Assembly (NCBI GenBank): GCA_024276825.1
Contig: JAJRWI010000071.1
Span: 1 to 54,734 of the forward strand
Source: an archaeon
GTDB taxonomy: Archaea; Asgardarchaeota; Thorarchaeia; Thorarchaeales; Thorarchaeaceae
Reading direction: 5' to 3'
DNA: 54,734 nt
Part shown: positions 23,659 to 32,265 of the stretch, in pieces
Position numbering within the stretch: the stretch's first letter is position 1
How the letters are laid out: each line of letters opens with the position of its first letter
The notes under the pieces: generated by a model
Database searches by the model: none
What the model was told of the DNA's origin: nothing
Seen by the model: the letters and a program-made list of their open reading frames with translations, nothing else
Position numbers and translations under genes: made by a program

Positions 23659-25239
23659 ATGGAAATTGAGGACAGAAAAAACGTAAAATCGTATTCTCTT
23701 GAATTCTCGCAGGAGGATACATTTCGAGTCCTAGCAGAGGCATCAGTCCAGTCCTCGACGGTACAAGACCTTTGCAATCGCTTTTTACAGGGCCTTTTGA
23801 AGGTATTAAATTTTGAATACGGAATTATTAGGCTTAAGAATGAACATGCTAATGCTTTGGATTTAATCATGCAATATGGTTTCAACGAGAAGTCAATTCC
23901 GAAGTCCATAGAGATTGGCAGGTTTGAAGAAACTGGTTTCTATGAGTCACATGTAGCAATGAGCATGAAGCCTCTGTTCATTCCTGAACCCGATATTGAT
24001 CCAATTTTATACAAGTATCCAAAAATGTTGGTATCTCATGATGTGCACTCGGTGACTACTTGGCCCATGATATGCTCAGATGAAGTAATAGGAACAGTTT
24101 GTGTGGCCACAAAACGGCGCGTGGAGTATCCAGATTCAGCAAAGCAGTTCTTCAGTACAATAATATCACTATTCAGTACTGCATTAAAAAACAAAATGGT
24201 GGAAATTAAGAGCAAGCACAGGGAGGCTCTTCAAAGAGAGATACTTACCTCGTTTCATGGCACTTTAATCATATTAACTGACAACAAATTGAATATAATT
24301 GATAGTTGGTTCGATAAGAAACTGCTTCATTCCTATGATATTAGTACCAATCGGTTGAAAGACTTGAACGTAATGGACCTGTGGAACCCGAACAGAAAGA
24401 AACCACTTGCTTGGTTTGTTCGCAAAGTCATTCATTCGAAAAGACCAATGCGAAATGAGTTCAAAGGGCTATTTCCAAAAGGCTTCTTCTGGTTTGATGT
24501 GACTATTTCCCCAGTGTCGGGCGCTGGTGCTACACCAGAATATGTTGTGATATTTATTCAGGACATCACTCATTTAAAGTCAATTGAGGAGAAGTTGAGG
24601 AGTTCATATAAAGACTTGGAGCTCTATACATCCCTGCTTAAACATGATATGCTGAATGATCTTCAGGTGCTACTCTCTCTCTTTGAGTCAATCGAAATGT
24701 TGCATCCAAAGGACCTACGAGTTGTTGAGCTGGTTAAAGACTCAAGGAGTTCAATCGATAAAATGCAAAAGATGCTAGAAATTATAGATGTCAAGCGTCT
24801 GGACACCAAGATTAACCTGATTCAAATCATTCGAAGTGCAATCAATGAGTTCAAAAGAACCTTTGTCAAGATCAATTTAACAGTGGATGAAGAGGTCAGG
24901 GAGCATGAGATTACAGTGGGCAGACTTTTCCAGTTCGTCATTAGTAATATCATAAGAAATGCAGCGAAATATGCAGGCAGCGAACCAACAATTGACATTC
25001 ATGTATATATTCAGAAAGACTCCGTTGTGGTTGATCTAATAGACGATGGACCCGGAATCCCAAAACACATTAGAAATCGACTATTTAACAAGGGTGTTTC
25101 AACCAGGGGAACAGGCCTTGGACTCTATTTGTGTCGCAAAGTCATTGAAGGGTATAAAGGCACACTGACTCTTATTCCAGAGAAAGAGCTGGCTAGGGGA
25201 GCAGGGTTCAGAATAGTCTTGCCTTTGGAAAAGCGTTAG
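23659..25239 (+). CDS. Sensor histidine kinase (GAF-PAS-kinase), cytoplasmic
   Basis: A 526-residue protein with no membrane helix. Residues about 20-170 form a GAF domain (LLKVLNFEYGIIRL through VIGTVCVATKR), about 190-310 a PAS domain ending in FIQDITHLKSIEEKL, and about 320-526 the kinase: H-box LLKHDMLNDLQ (about 332-342), N-box ISNIIRNAAKYA (about 434-445), DDGPGIP (about 463-469), and GTGLGLYLCRKVIEGYKG (about 484-501). All catalytic boxes are present. No response regulator is nearby; archaeal kinases of this type are often orphan. It starts at ATG 23659. Confidence 0.88.
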   Translation: MEIEDRKNVKSYSLEFSQEDTFRVLAEASVQSSTVQDLCNRFLQGLLKVLNFEYGIIRLKNEHANALDLIMQYGFNEKSIPKSIEIGRFEETGFYESHVAMSMKPLFIPEPDIDPILYKYPKMLVSHDVHSVTTWPMICSDEVIGTVCVATKRRVEYPDSAKQFFSTIISLFSTALKNKMVEIKSKHREALQREILTSFHGTLIILTDNKLNIIDSWFDKKLLHSYDISTNRLKDLNVMDLWNPNRKKPLAWFVRKVIHSKRPMRNEFKGLFPKGFFWFDVTISPVSGAGATPEYVVIFIQDITHLKSIEEKLRSSYKDLELYTSLLKHDMLNDLQVLLSLFESIEMLHPKDLRVVELVKDSRSSIDKMQKMLEIIDVKRLDTKINLIQIIRSAINEFKRTFVKINLTVDEEVREHEITVGRLFQFVISNIIRNAAKYAGSEPTIDIHVYIQKDSVVVDLIDDGPGIPKHIRNRLFNKGVSTRGTGLGLYLCRKVIEGYKGTLTLIPEKELARGAGFRIVLPLEKR

Positions 25240-25249
25240 TATGACTTCT

Positions 25250-25786
25250 TTAAGCGTATTTTTCCAACATATTCTTGAATTTGTAGTCCAATTGTTCAAT
25301 TCCAACTCCAGTCTTTGCAGAGATCATGGCATAATCAGTGCCGAATCTTTCACAAAAGGCATCAATCTCAGACTGAATGAGTGAGAAATCTCCAGCAATC
25401 AAATCGATCTTATTCGCAACGAGAATGAATCTATCACCATCTTGGGGAAACTCAAAGCCCGCATGTTCCTCAACCAGTGGTACCCAATAGTTATAGAGAC
25501 TGTCCATACTTGCAAGATATGAAACATCAAAGAAGAAAAGTCCAATCTTGGAACCACGGATCATATCTTTTAGAATGTCAATAAATCTTCGCTGTCCGCC
25601 AAAATCCCATAATGATAAAACAGCTTTAGATCCGTTGGACAAAGAAATCGTCTTCGTGTCAAAACTAGCGCCCACTGTGGTCTTTAATAATGATGGATCC
25701 GGAAAAGTGCCTTTAGTCCAACGAGTCACAAACGAGGTCTTGCCAACCTCTGAATCCCCCAGGACTATTGTTTTGATTATTGCCAT
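25250..25786 (-). CDS. Rab/Ras-like small GTPase
   Basis: A 178-residue small GTPase with all guanine-binding motifs: G1 GDSEVGKTS (about 10-18), G2 region KTTVGASFDTK (about 35-45), G3 WDFGGQ (about 60-65), G4 NKID (about 125-128) and G5 SAKTG (about 155-159). The WDFGGQ with Gly before Gln and the VGASF effector segment put it near Rab/Ras/Rag-like Asgard GTPases. There is no C-terminal cysteine for lipidation. It is the last of a four-gene operon with a membrane protein and two small proteins, the kind of module proposed as a primitive GTPase signalling or trafficking unit in Asgard archaea (inference). Confidence 0.92.
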   Translation of the reverse strand: MAIIKTIVLGDSEVGKTSFVTRWTKGTFPDPSLLKTTVGASFDTKTISLSNGSKAVLSLWDFGGQRRFIDILKDMIRGSKIGLFFFDVSYLASMDSLYNYWVPLVEEHAGFEFPQDGDRFILVANKIDLIAGDFSLIQSEIDAFCERFGTDYAMISAKTGVGIEQLDYKFKNMLEKYA

Positions 25787-25812
25787 TACTGATTCTCGCC
25801 TCTCCTTCTAGA

Positions 25813-27156
25813 TCACCTTGCTATTCTTGTCTTTGGACTGCTGACTAGCATTCCGATGCCTCCAGAAATCATGAGGACTGCAAGAATGTCCAATGGTAAT
25901 AAATCAGCAAACATTGTCACTAATCCCAGAAACAATGCTGAAAGCATGAATATCACAAATCGTGCCCCTGCACGTGTTGAGCCCAGTCTATGAAGCTTGA
26001 AACTTAATCGTGAGAATTGAATAAGGGCAATTAGAATTAGAATCATTAAAAATGGATACAATAGATTCAGCGAGTAAGGGGAAGTTCGTTCCAGTCTTAC
26101 AAACGGATGTCCCAGGGTCAACAATGTAAAGCCCACAGCAATGATTATCTCACGTGATATAGTTCTTACCCTATAGGATGAAGTTGCAGAAATTGCTGCC
26201 ATTAGGAATGCACTCACTGCAAGAATTCCAAAGAACCAATCTATGAACAAAATATTCTCATCCCAAACGCCGGCACTGCTCTTGTATATTGCAAAGTTTG
26301 ATGCGTGAGTTACGACTAGCAGTCCGATTGAGAACAGTGTAATGGAAATATATATTGGAGTAACAGCTTTGGTTTCAGTGTATTGCTCAATGAAAAAGTC
26401 GAGAGGGAATACTGTACTTATTCCCGCAAAAGAGGCTAACATTGAAAACACAAGAATCTCAAACTCTCCACTTGCAAAAGCGGCCACAGAGGAGGCTATG
26501 CCAAAGTTGAGAGAGAAAAAGAGAATCGATAGAGTAATAATATATCGCCATGGTCGAAGCAGCGATGCCAAAATTGCGGCAATCACGACAAATGATGCAA
26601 TATCTAATAGATAATATTCTGGATTTGTTGTCATAATGCCAGAACTTCCAATCAAGTAGGCAAGAAAGAATAAAATCAGCACTGATAATAGAGATGCTGT
26701 GAAGGGATTTGGAGATTCCTTCACAAGGTAAATAGCAAGAGCCAAGGAGAGAATGGAAAACAATGCCATACTTATTATGAATGGTATTCTGGTTATTGGC
26801 AAAATATAGGTGTATATCAATGAATCAAGTAATCCAACAATTGCAATCATAATGATGATATTTTTTGCCTGCTTCATTTTCTTTTCTGTCTTTACTATTA
26901 ATGATAATTCAGAGAGCAGAAGTAATGTTAGGACTAACATGGAGGCATTCACAATCAGCCTTTTGTCAATATATGCAACAATGGGTATGGCAATCAAGGG
27001 GATTGCGGCCAGACTAAAGTAAATCAGGGAGAACTTTGTTGGGGCATTTAGTTGATCGTAGATATCCCGCAATCGTTTTGAGAATATCGCAAGTCCAATA
27101 GCAGCAAATAGGCCTGCTGTCAAACCGCTAATCATTAGTGCTAGTTCAAAGTCCAT
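25813..27156 (-). CDS. Multi-pass membrane protein in the GTPase operon
   Basis: A 447-residue, strongly hydrophobic protein with about twelve predicted membrane helices from end to end and only short loops. It begins MDFELALMISGLTAGLFAAIGLAIF and ends with a few basic residues. I recognise no family. It lies between the small GTPase gene (26 bases downstream) and the longin-like gene (16 bases upstream). It may be the membrane partner on which the GTPase acts. Confidence 0.65.
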   Translation of the reverse strand: MDFELALMISGLTAGLFAAIGLAIFSKRLRDIYDQLNAPTKFSLIYFSLAAIPLIAIPIVAYIDKRLIVNASMLVLTLLLLSELSLIVKTEKKMKQAKNIIIMIAIVGLLDSLIYTYILPITRIPFIISMALFSILSLALAIYLVKESPNPFTASLLSVLILFFLAYLIGSSGIMTTNPEYYLLDIASFVVIAAILASLLRPWRYIITLSILFFSLNFGIASSVAAFASGEFEILVFSMLASFAGISTVFPLDFFIEQYTETKAVTPIYISITLFSIGLLVVTHASNFAIYKSSAGVWDENILFIDWFFGILAVSAFLMAAISATSSYRVRTISREIIIAVGFTLLTLGHPFVRLERTSPYSLNLLYPFLMILILIALIQFSRLSFKLHRLGSTRAGARFVIFMLSALFLGLVTMFADLLPLDILAVLMISGGIGMLVSSPKTRIAR

Positions 27157-27172
27157 CTAACATCACTCCCCA

Positions 27173-27541
27173 TTATCTCCAGAGGTCACCAATTTCCTTG
27201 CCTCTTTGCTTAACAATACTTTCCAGTTTTGAGGACAGCGCTTCGCCAGAGATTTCTATATCATCTAGAACAGCTTTTAATGCTTCGCCAGTTTCATTCT
27301 CGTTATCGCCCTCGCATATAATAAGAAATGGCTCTTTCTGACAGTAGCCAATGACACCCTGTTCGGATTTCATGAATCTGGGCTTATCTGGTTTGGATCT
27401 CCCCATTTCAAGGGCTGCTGAAACGAGTTGGATGATTCCAGTTAGCATGGCAATTCGCTCTTGGTCGAATCCCTCAATCGGATAAATCACAGTAGGTGCC
27501 ATATCATCTAGTTGAACTTTAACAACCATTCGAATTGCCAT
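27173..27541 (-). CDS. Small protein of the GTPase operon, possibly longin-like
   Basis: A 122-residue soluble protein. The order is strand (MVVKVQLDDMAPTVIYPIE), helix (QERIAMLTGIIQLVSAALE), strands (GVIGYCQKEPFLIICEG) and a long C-terminal helix region (ETGEALKAVLDDIEIS through GKEIGDLWR). This resembles the longin/roadblock type of fold that partners small GTPases, but I see no decisive motif. Operon position next to a Rab-like GTPase is the main support. Structure prediction would settle it. Confidence 0.45.
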   Translation of the reverse strand: MAIRMVVKVQLDDMAPTVIYPIEGFDQERIAMLTGIIQLVSAALEMGRSKPDKPRFMKSEQGVIGYCQKEPFLIICEGDNENETGEALKAVLDDIEISGEALSSKLESIVKQRGKEIGDLWR

Positions 27542-27543
27542 AT

Positions 27544-27822
27544 CTAACCCCCTCCAAAAGTGCTCCGAAGCCAGTCAATTTCACTGACTTTTGATTTTTC
27601 ATTGCCATTGATGTCAATTGGAACCATTACATCACGAATACCAAGTTCTTCGTTTCTAAAGTAGAGCGTCACCAGCAATTCGTGCCCATTCTCACATTTT
27701 GCAATGAGTGTGGGTGAGCGACCTTCATTCTTGATCTGCTTCTTTATGCTTTCGACTTCGTCATTACTTAGAGTGATTTTAGCGGGCGAAGAACACTTGG
27801 GACATGAAAATGCAAGTTCCAT
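27544..27822 (-). CDS. Small zinc-ribbon protein, first gene of the GTPase operon
   Basis: A 92-residue protein. The N-terminus has CPKC (about 8-11) and a second pair from CENGH (about 43-47) supplies Cys and His, so a zinc ribbon or knuckle is likely. The rest (LLVTLYFRNEELGIRDVMVPIDINGNEK) is beta-rich. Its stop is 2 bases before the next start, which indicates coupled translation. No family name known to me. Confidence 0.6.
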   Translation of the reverse strand: MELAFSCPKCSSPAKITLSNDEVESIKKQIKNEGRSPTLIAKCENGHELLVTLYFRNEELGIRDVMVPIDINGNEKSKVSEIDWLRSTFGGG

Positions 27823-28166
27823 AGTACCAACTCGGTCTGGAACAATCGAATAATAGTTCTCTATTTTAGGCTTGTGTGTTTAGACGGGTCTAATTGAACC
27901 AAGATAATTTCTTGCAAAATGCCTCTAAAATCTGCAATTTAGCGGTTGTACATAAATGCGTAGAGCTTGAACAAAGTTGATCACTCATCAAATAAAGAAC
28001 TAATTAAAGGTCTGCAATCATGTGAGTTTATCAGATGTCTTGTAAGACTCACTTATGAGAAGTGCTCAGTGTCATTTTCTGGGCAACAAGACTCAAACAT
28101 TCAAGACGGTCCAATTAGAAATGAACGGCATCATTCGCACTCTTGAAAGGCATACACTTCTCAATT
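27823..28166. other. Intergenic region between the GTPase operon and the V4R-like gene
   Basis: A 344-base gap. The promoter of the minus-strand GTPase operon should lie in its first 60 bases (AT-rich minus-strand stretches near 27848-27866). GTGAGT (28022-28027) and ACTCAC (28047-28052) form a weak inverted repeat. A short plus-strand ORF from 28055 overlaps the V4R-like gene and has no ribosome-binding site, so it is not called. Confidence 0.4.
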
Positions 28167-28679
28167 CTAGGATGTTCTCATCCGCAAATAGAGTCGCTTC
28201 TTACATGCTAAGGGTCCTGCGTGAAGAATCTCCATGCCAACGGGTTCATCTATGATTCCTTCAAGCATACCACAGAGATATCCATTTGTGAGGTAGCAGA
28301 TTGGTCCACCTTGCTCCAGGCCATGTTCTGCAACAGCAGTTCTAATTGGACATTCTCTGATTATCACATCATATGAGGGCTGTCCATATTCATCTATGTA
28401 GGAATAAGTATCAGTGTCTTTGTGAATGCGTAGCTCAATAGACCAGACATCTTCATAGGCTTTATTCAGTTCATGGATTGCCTGAAGTAAATTGTTTGTC
28501 TTGGGCATGTCTTCAGCAAGGATACGGCCTTCTTCAACGCCAATATTGAAAATGATTCCTTTTGCTGAAGGACCCAGCAAATGCTCGATTCCCTTGTTAA
28601 TAGTAGTTAGTAGAGCTAGATATTGCTCCATCTTTCGCTTTTCTCGGTCTGTTGAATGAAGCATAGTCTTTGAGAACAA
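28167..28679 (-). CDS. V4R-like (4-vinyl reductase domain) ligand-binding protein
   Basis: A 170-residue soluble protein. Residues about 24-52 (TINKGIEHLLGPSAKGIIFNIGVEEGRIL) and the C-terminal part from CPIRTAVAEHG (about 110), through GYLCGMLEGIIDEPVGMEI (about 133-151), to GPLACKKRLYLRM match the V4R pattern: Gly-rich helices followed by Cys and a final strand. V4R domains bind hydrocarbons, aromatic intermediates or metals and are often sensors. Several Met codons are possible starts (28679, 28664, 28631). It stands alone, divergent from the flavoprotein gene at 28841. Confidence 0.6.
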   Translation of the reverse strand: MFSKTMLHSTDREKRKMEQYLALLTTINKGIEHLLGPSAKGIIFNIGVEEGRILAEDMPKTNNLLQAIHELNKAYEDVWSIELRIHKDTDTYSYIDEYGQPSYDVIIRECPIRTAVAEHGLEQGGPICYLTNGYLCGMLEGIIDEPVGMEILHAGPLACKKRLYLRMRTS

Positions 28680-28840
28680 ATCAACAATATAATCAATTCT
28701 ATTGTGCCAAATTCAGTAAAAAGCACTACTTTGAATAAAATAGCGCTGGTTGAGGCTATTAATTTCGTTAGAAGCACATTGTATTTTAGGGGCATATACG
28801 TGAATTGTTATTATCAATCTGCGCGAGTGTGGCTTAGAAA

Positions 28841-29851
28841 ATGGCGAAAAAGATCTATGATACAATAATAATTGGCGGGGGACCCGCAGGCTGCTCTGCG
28901 GCACTTCACCTTGCATATCAGAAAAGAGATGTGCTTGTTCTTGATCGTGGAACATCGCCAATGCATTTTCACACGAACACAATTATGAACTTCGCTGGAG
29001 GATCAATGTATAATGAGGGACGAGCACTTCTTCGTCAGTTGAGTACAAACGCCAAAGCTGCAGGTGCCAAATTTCGAGCAGCCAATGTGACCAAGGTATT
29101 AGGCTCTTATCCTGAATTCATAATTCAAACCGAACCCAGTTATCGCACAAAAGACAAGTCAGTATATCGAGCAAGGACAATAATCTTTGCAACAGGAACT
29201 GCAAGAAAGCATCCGAGGGTTAATGGTAAATGGCGGTTATGGCTTCCAGTTGCCAATGTTGGCAATGGGGCATTTTATTGCCCTGATTGTGAGGCACCAC
29301 TCTGCCGTGGGAAGAGCGTATTGGTTATCAACACGGGTACCGTAGGCAGTGCTCTTCACATTGCTAATGCAGTCAGCAGGTTCACCAAGAAGATACACAT
29401 TCTAATGACCGAAGACGCCTACATCCCTATTGAAGAACAAGATCTTTCAAGACTTGACAATTCACCATTTTCATGGACGAGGGGAAAAATTAAGTCAATC
29501 TATTTTGGATTGCCAGGCAAAGTACAATCCGTTGAGCTCGAGTCTGGTAAGCGACTGAGAGCCAATGTGTTCTTTGTAGCATTTGTTGCAGAGCCTCGCT
29601 CAGAACTCGCTCAAATGATTGGCGTAGAGGTCGATGAACGCGGAAATATTATCACAGACAAGCGTGGAAAGACCAATGTTGAGGGTGTCTGGGCGGCCGG
29701 TGATGTGAGACCAATTACTCAACAGATTGCAATGGCTATTGGAACTGGAAACTATGCAGCATTGATGATCAACCAATTTCTTGGCAACAAGTATGAGGAG
29801 AAGGGTGAATTCGATCACCCTGAGATGCGAGAGATTCCATTCATGGAATAA
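28841..29851 (+). CDS. Thioredoxin-reductase-like flavoprotein without usual NADPH motifs
   Basis: A 336-residue flavoprotein. FAD motif TIIIGGGPAGCSAALHLA (about 9-26), redox-active CPDC (about 147-150) and C-terminal GVWAAGDVRPITQQ (about 285-298) fit the thioredoxin-reductase fold. The region that normally has GGGDSA and the HRRxxxR arginines instead reads VINTGTVGSALHIAN (about 161-175) and HILMTEDAYIP (about 186-196), without the arginines that bind the NADPH phosphate. It may therefore use another donor, such as F420H2 or ferredoxin, as do some archaeal and clostridial relatives. It is downstream of the inversion breakpoint region and not clearly in an operon. Confidence 0.8.
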   Translation: MAKKIYDTIIIGGGPAGCSAALHLAYQKRDVLVLDRGTSPMHFHTNTIMNFAGGSMYNEGRALLRQLSTNAKAAGAKFRAANVTKVLGSYPEFIIQTEPSYRTKDKSVYRARTIIFATGTARKHPRVNGKWRLWLPVANVGNGAFYCPDCEAPLCRGKSVLVINTGTVGSALHIANAVSRFTKKIHILMTEDAYIPIEEQDLSRLDNSPFSWTRGKIKSIYFGLPGKVQSVELESGKRLRANVFFVAFVAEPRSELAQMIGVEVDERGNIITDKRGKTNVEGVWAAGDVRPITQQIAMAIGTGNYAALMINQFLGNKYEEKGEFDHPEMREIPFME

Positions 29852-29914
29852 TACATTGCCACACATCAATTATGGATAAGATCGCCTAATCAAGACAGGT
29901 CTTTCCAGATTTTA

Positions 29915-30104
29915 ACCGTTCTTGTAAATTGGACATTCTTGGACATCTCAGTCCCGTCCGCCCAGGAACGGCACTGGGCACATTTCAGACTTTGATCTCT
30001 GATGAGACTATTTAGACCCCTCTCAATCTTGCTGTATATCATTAGATGTTCTTTTGATTGGTGTCCAACTCTGTCCTAGCTCTATGCATCTACGCGCAAC
30101 CCAC
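29915..30104 (+). repeat. Left copy of the 190-bp inverted repeat (inversion breakpoint)
   Basis: This stretch matches the reverse complement of 46217-46407 with three mismatches and one 1-base gap. Its right end (30083-30104) is the reverse complement of the last codons of iorB plus its stop (GLRVDA). It lies between the flavoprotein gene and the C-terminal part of a broken membrane gene. It includes a small hairpin (GCCCAG/CTGGGC). It is probably an old intergenic segment duplicated when the 16-kb region between the copies inverted. Confidence 0.9.
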
Positions 30105-30936
30105 AAGCATTTTGATATGGACAAAGATTGGCTATATAGCGATGATAACAGCTTTGGTTGGCTTTTTTGTGGCTCTTGAGAGGATACTCCCATACGAGAC
30201 GCGCAATGTTTTTGTCTATCTTTGTATTTTATCAATAATTGTCACCATTTTCATTCCATTCGAATTGATGACTTATATAGCACTTTTTGCAAGTGGCCTT
30301 ACTTTTGTTATTCTATTGCTGTTTTTCATGCATTACTTTCGAATTACATCTAGCGAGATAAAGTCAGCAATGCGTTTAATTCTTGTGGGATTCGTTATTG
30401 GTTTTATTGCGTACATTGGAAGAAGTGATCTCATCTATTCCTCACTTGGGCCTGAATTCTAAACAATTGCCGCTTTACTCCTAGTTGTTGGACTACTCAT
30501 CCTCGGAACTGCTGCATTCGGTGGACCTGCACTTGACGAACTTGACTGGGACAATCAGTTGTTAGAGCTCTATGTTATTCATAACAATGGTTTATTGCTT
30601 TATTATCACGCATTTGTGCATACTGTTAATTTGGATGAGCATCTAACAGCTGCAGGAATTGCGGGCATTCAGTCTCTCCTTCAAGAAATTATTCAATCAC
30701 CTAGTGGACTAAGCTCATTGTCTATTGGCGAGATCAATATTATGTTCGCTCATGGTGAATGCTTCACTGGAGTGTTAATCACAAAACGGGCCTATCGTGT
30801 ACTTTTGGCTAAAATTAAGGACTTTGTTGAACTATTTCAAATTGTGCTCGGTCCCGACATTTAAGATGTAGTTGCATCTGTAAAAGAACTCACAGGCACT
30901 GAAGAACTAGTAGATTTAATTTTCACAACTGAATAA
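30105..30936 (+). pseudogene. C-terminal part of a broken membrane/longin-like protein gene
   Basis: One reading frame runs from the repeat to 30936 but is broken by TAA codons at 30460-30462 and 30862-30864. The decoded protein has about five membrane helices (from IWTKIGYIAMITALVGFF to TIAALLLVVGLLILGTAAFGG), then a soluble domain ELYVIHNNGLLLYYHAF through VLLAKIKDFVELFQ, then a short tail. The soluble part has the longin/roadblock-like pattern seen at the C-terminus of many Asgard membrane proteins. The first two helices are missing here and are found on the minus strand at 46408-46627. It is a paralogue of the intact gene that follows at 31053. The strict frame outside the two stops suggests recent loss. 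Confidence 0.8.
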
Positions 30937-31052
30937 TTCCAAGTCTACTTAATGGGTGAATTAATTTTTGCTGAACACGAATCAGTTTTATTTGTATCAC
31001 AAGATATACTTTGCAAGGTACTATTCATAAAAAAGAGGTCAGTGAACAATAA

Positions 31053-32123
31053 ATGACAATTGCTTCAACTATCATGTTTTTGGCATCACTTGCGGAATTA
31101 ATTGCATTCATAATTTCATTTAAGGGTTATATACAAAAACGATACCCTCATTTCAAATACATGTCTGTTATCTGGCTCTCCTTATTCATGAGTAACTTTG
31201 TTTTAGGCATAGCCTATGTGACTATGGACTCTTCATTATATCGTATTGGGATGATACTCTCTGCTCCAATAGGTTTTGCAATGATGGGACTTGTTGACAC
31301 TATATCTCAAGAAAAGATTAGATACGAGAGCCTATTCATCAACTCTGTGATATTGACATCGTTTTTCATATTCATCTTAGAAGCAGGCTCAGTTGTGCAA
31401 AACACCACAATACTTGGTGAAACAACACTCGCTCTCAGTGGAAATGCCATGATTGCTACAAGTATTGTATTTCTCTATGCAGGTCTCCTTTGGGTCTTTT
31501 TTATGGCCAAGATTCACATTCATGCTCCAAAGAGTATCAAGAAAATCTCTAAGATCAATCTAATGGGTGCAATAATTGCAGCACCTGGATCTATCGTTGC
31601 ATTTAGCACTGGATTCATCTGGATCTTTCCTGGTACCGACTTCTTACTAATTGGAATAGGTGGAATTGCATGTGCTTATTCATTCCACAAACAGCCTAAG
31701 CTTGGATATGTTCTGCCATTCAAGACCTATCGCTTGATCTGTGTAAACTCTATCAGCGGCACATCATTCTATAAATACGACTGGGACTCACGTGGCATTG
31801 TGGATGAAGCTCTGTTATCGGGAGCATTGCAAGGTATCAGCCTAATCTTAAAAGAGAGTATTCAGAAGGGCGAAATTCAAGAAATCAGATTTGATGAGGG
31901 TATTCTCATGTTTCATAGAATTCCTGAAAACAATATACTGTTTGCCCTCCTCGTGTCAAAACCCAGTTCGATACTTAAAGAAAGCCTTGAGCATTTTGGA
32001 ACTACATTTGTCAAACAATATCACAAAGTCATCGAAAGTGACCTTGTTGATCTTAACGAATTCGCTGATGCTGATTTCATTGTCGAAGCGACATTTCCGT
32101 ATGTTCCTCAATACAGCTCCTGA
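31053..32123 (+). CDS. Membrane protein with longin-like C-terminal domain
   Basis: A 356-residue protein. The first about 215 residues hold seven or so membrane helices (from MTIASTIMFLASLAELIAFIISF to FLLIGIGGIACAYSF). The rest is a soluble domain starting KTYRLICVNSISGTSFYKYDW, then an ALLSGALQGISLILKESI helix, strands (IRFDEGILMFHRI, ILFALLVSKPSS) and a last helix; this pattern resembles longin/roadblock domains. In the inferred topology the soluble part faces the cytoplasm and could meet small GTPases. It is the intact neighbour and paralogue of the broken gene upstream. Confidence 0.75.
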   Translation: MTIASTIMFLASLAELIAFIISFKGYIQKRYPHFKYMSVIWLSLFMSNFVLGIAYVTMDSSLYRIGMILSAPIGFAMMGLVDTISQEKIRYESLFINSVILTSFFIFILEAGSVVQNTTILGETTLALSGNAMIATSIVFLYAGLLWVFFMAKIHIHAPKSIKKISKINLMGAIIAAPGSIVAFSTGFIWIFPGTDFLLIGIGGIACAYSFHKQPKLGYVLPFKTYRLICVNSISGTSFYKYDWDSRGIVDEALLSGALQGISLILKESIQKGEIQEIRFDEGILMFHRIPENNILFALLVSKPSSILKESLEHFGTTFVKQYHKVIESDLVDLNEFADADFIVEATFPYVPQYSS

Positions 32124-32265
32124 CTCGATACATTATGAATATGTATCCTTTGAAATATAGCTATACTCCAAACTACCATTATAGTGGTCCAATTATTCAT
32201 TAATATGAAAGCTGGATTAATGAGTGTCAATATGAATCAAATGCATTTGATATGGAGTGATATTA

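Noticed and set aside
28055..28255. 66-residue plus-strand ORF
   Set aside because: It overlaps the V4R-like gene, has no ribosome-binding site and its sequence looks like the shadow of that gene.
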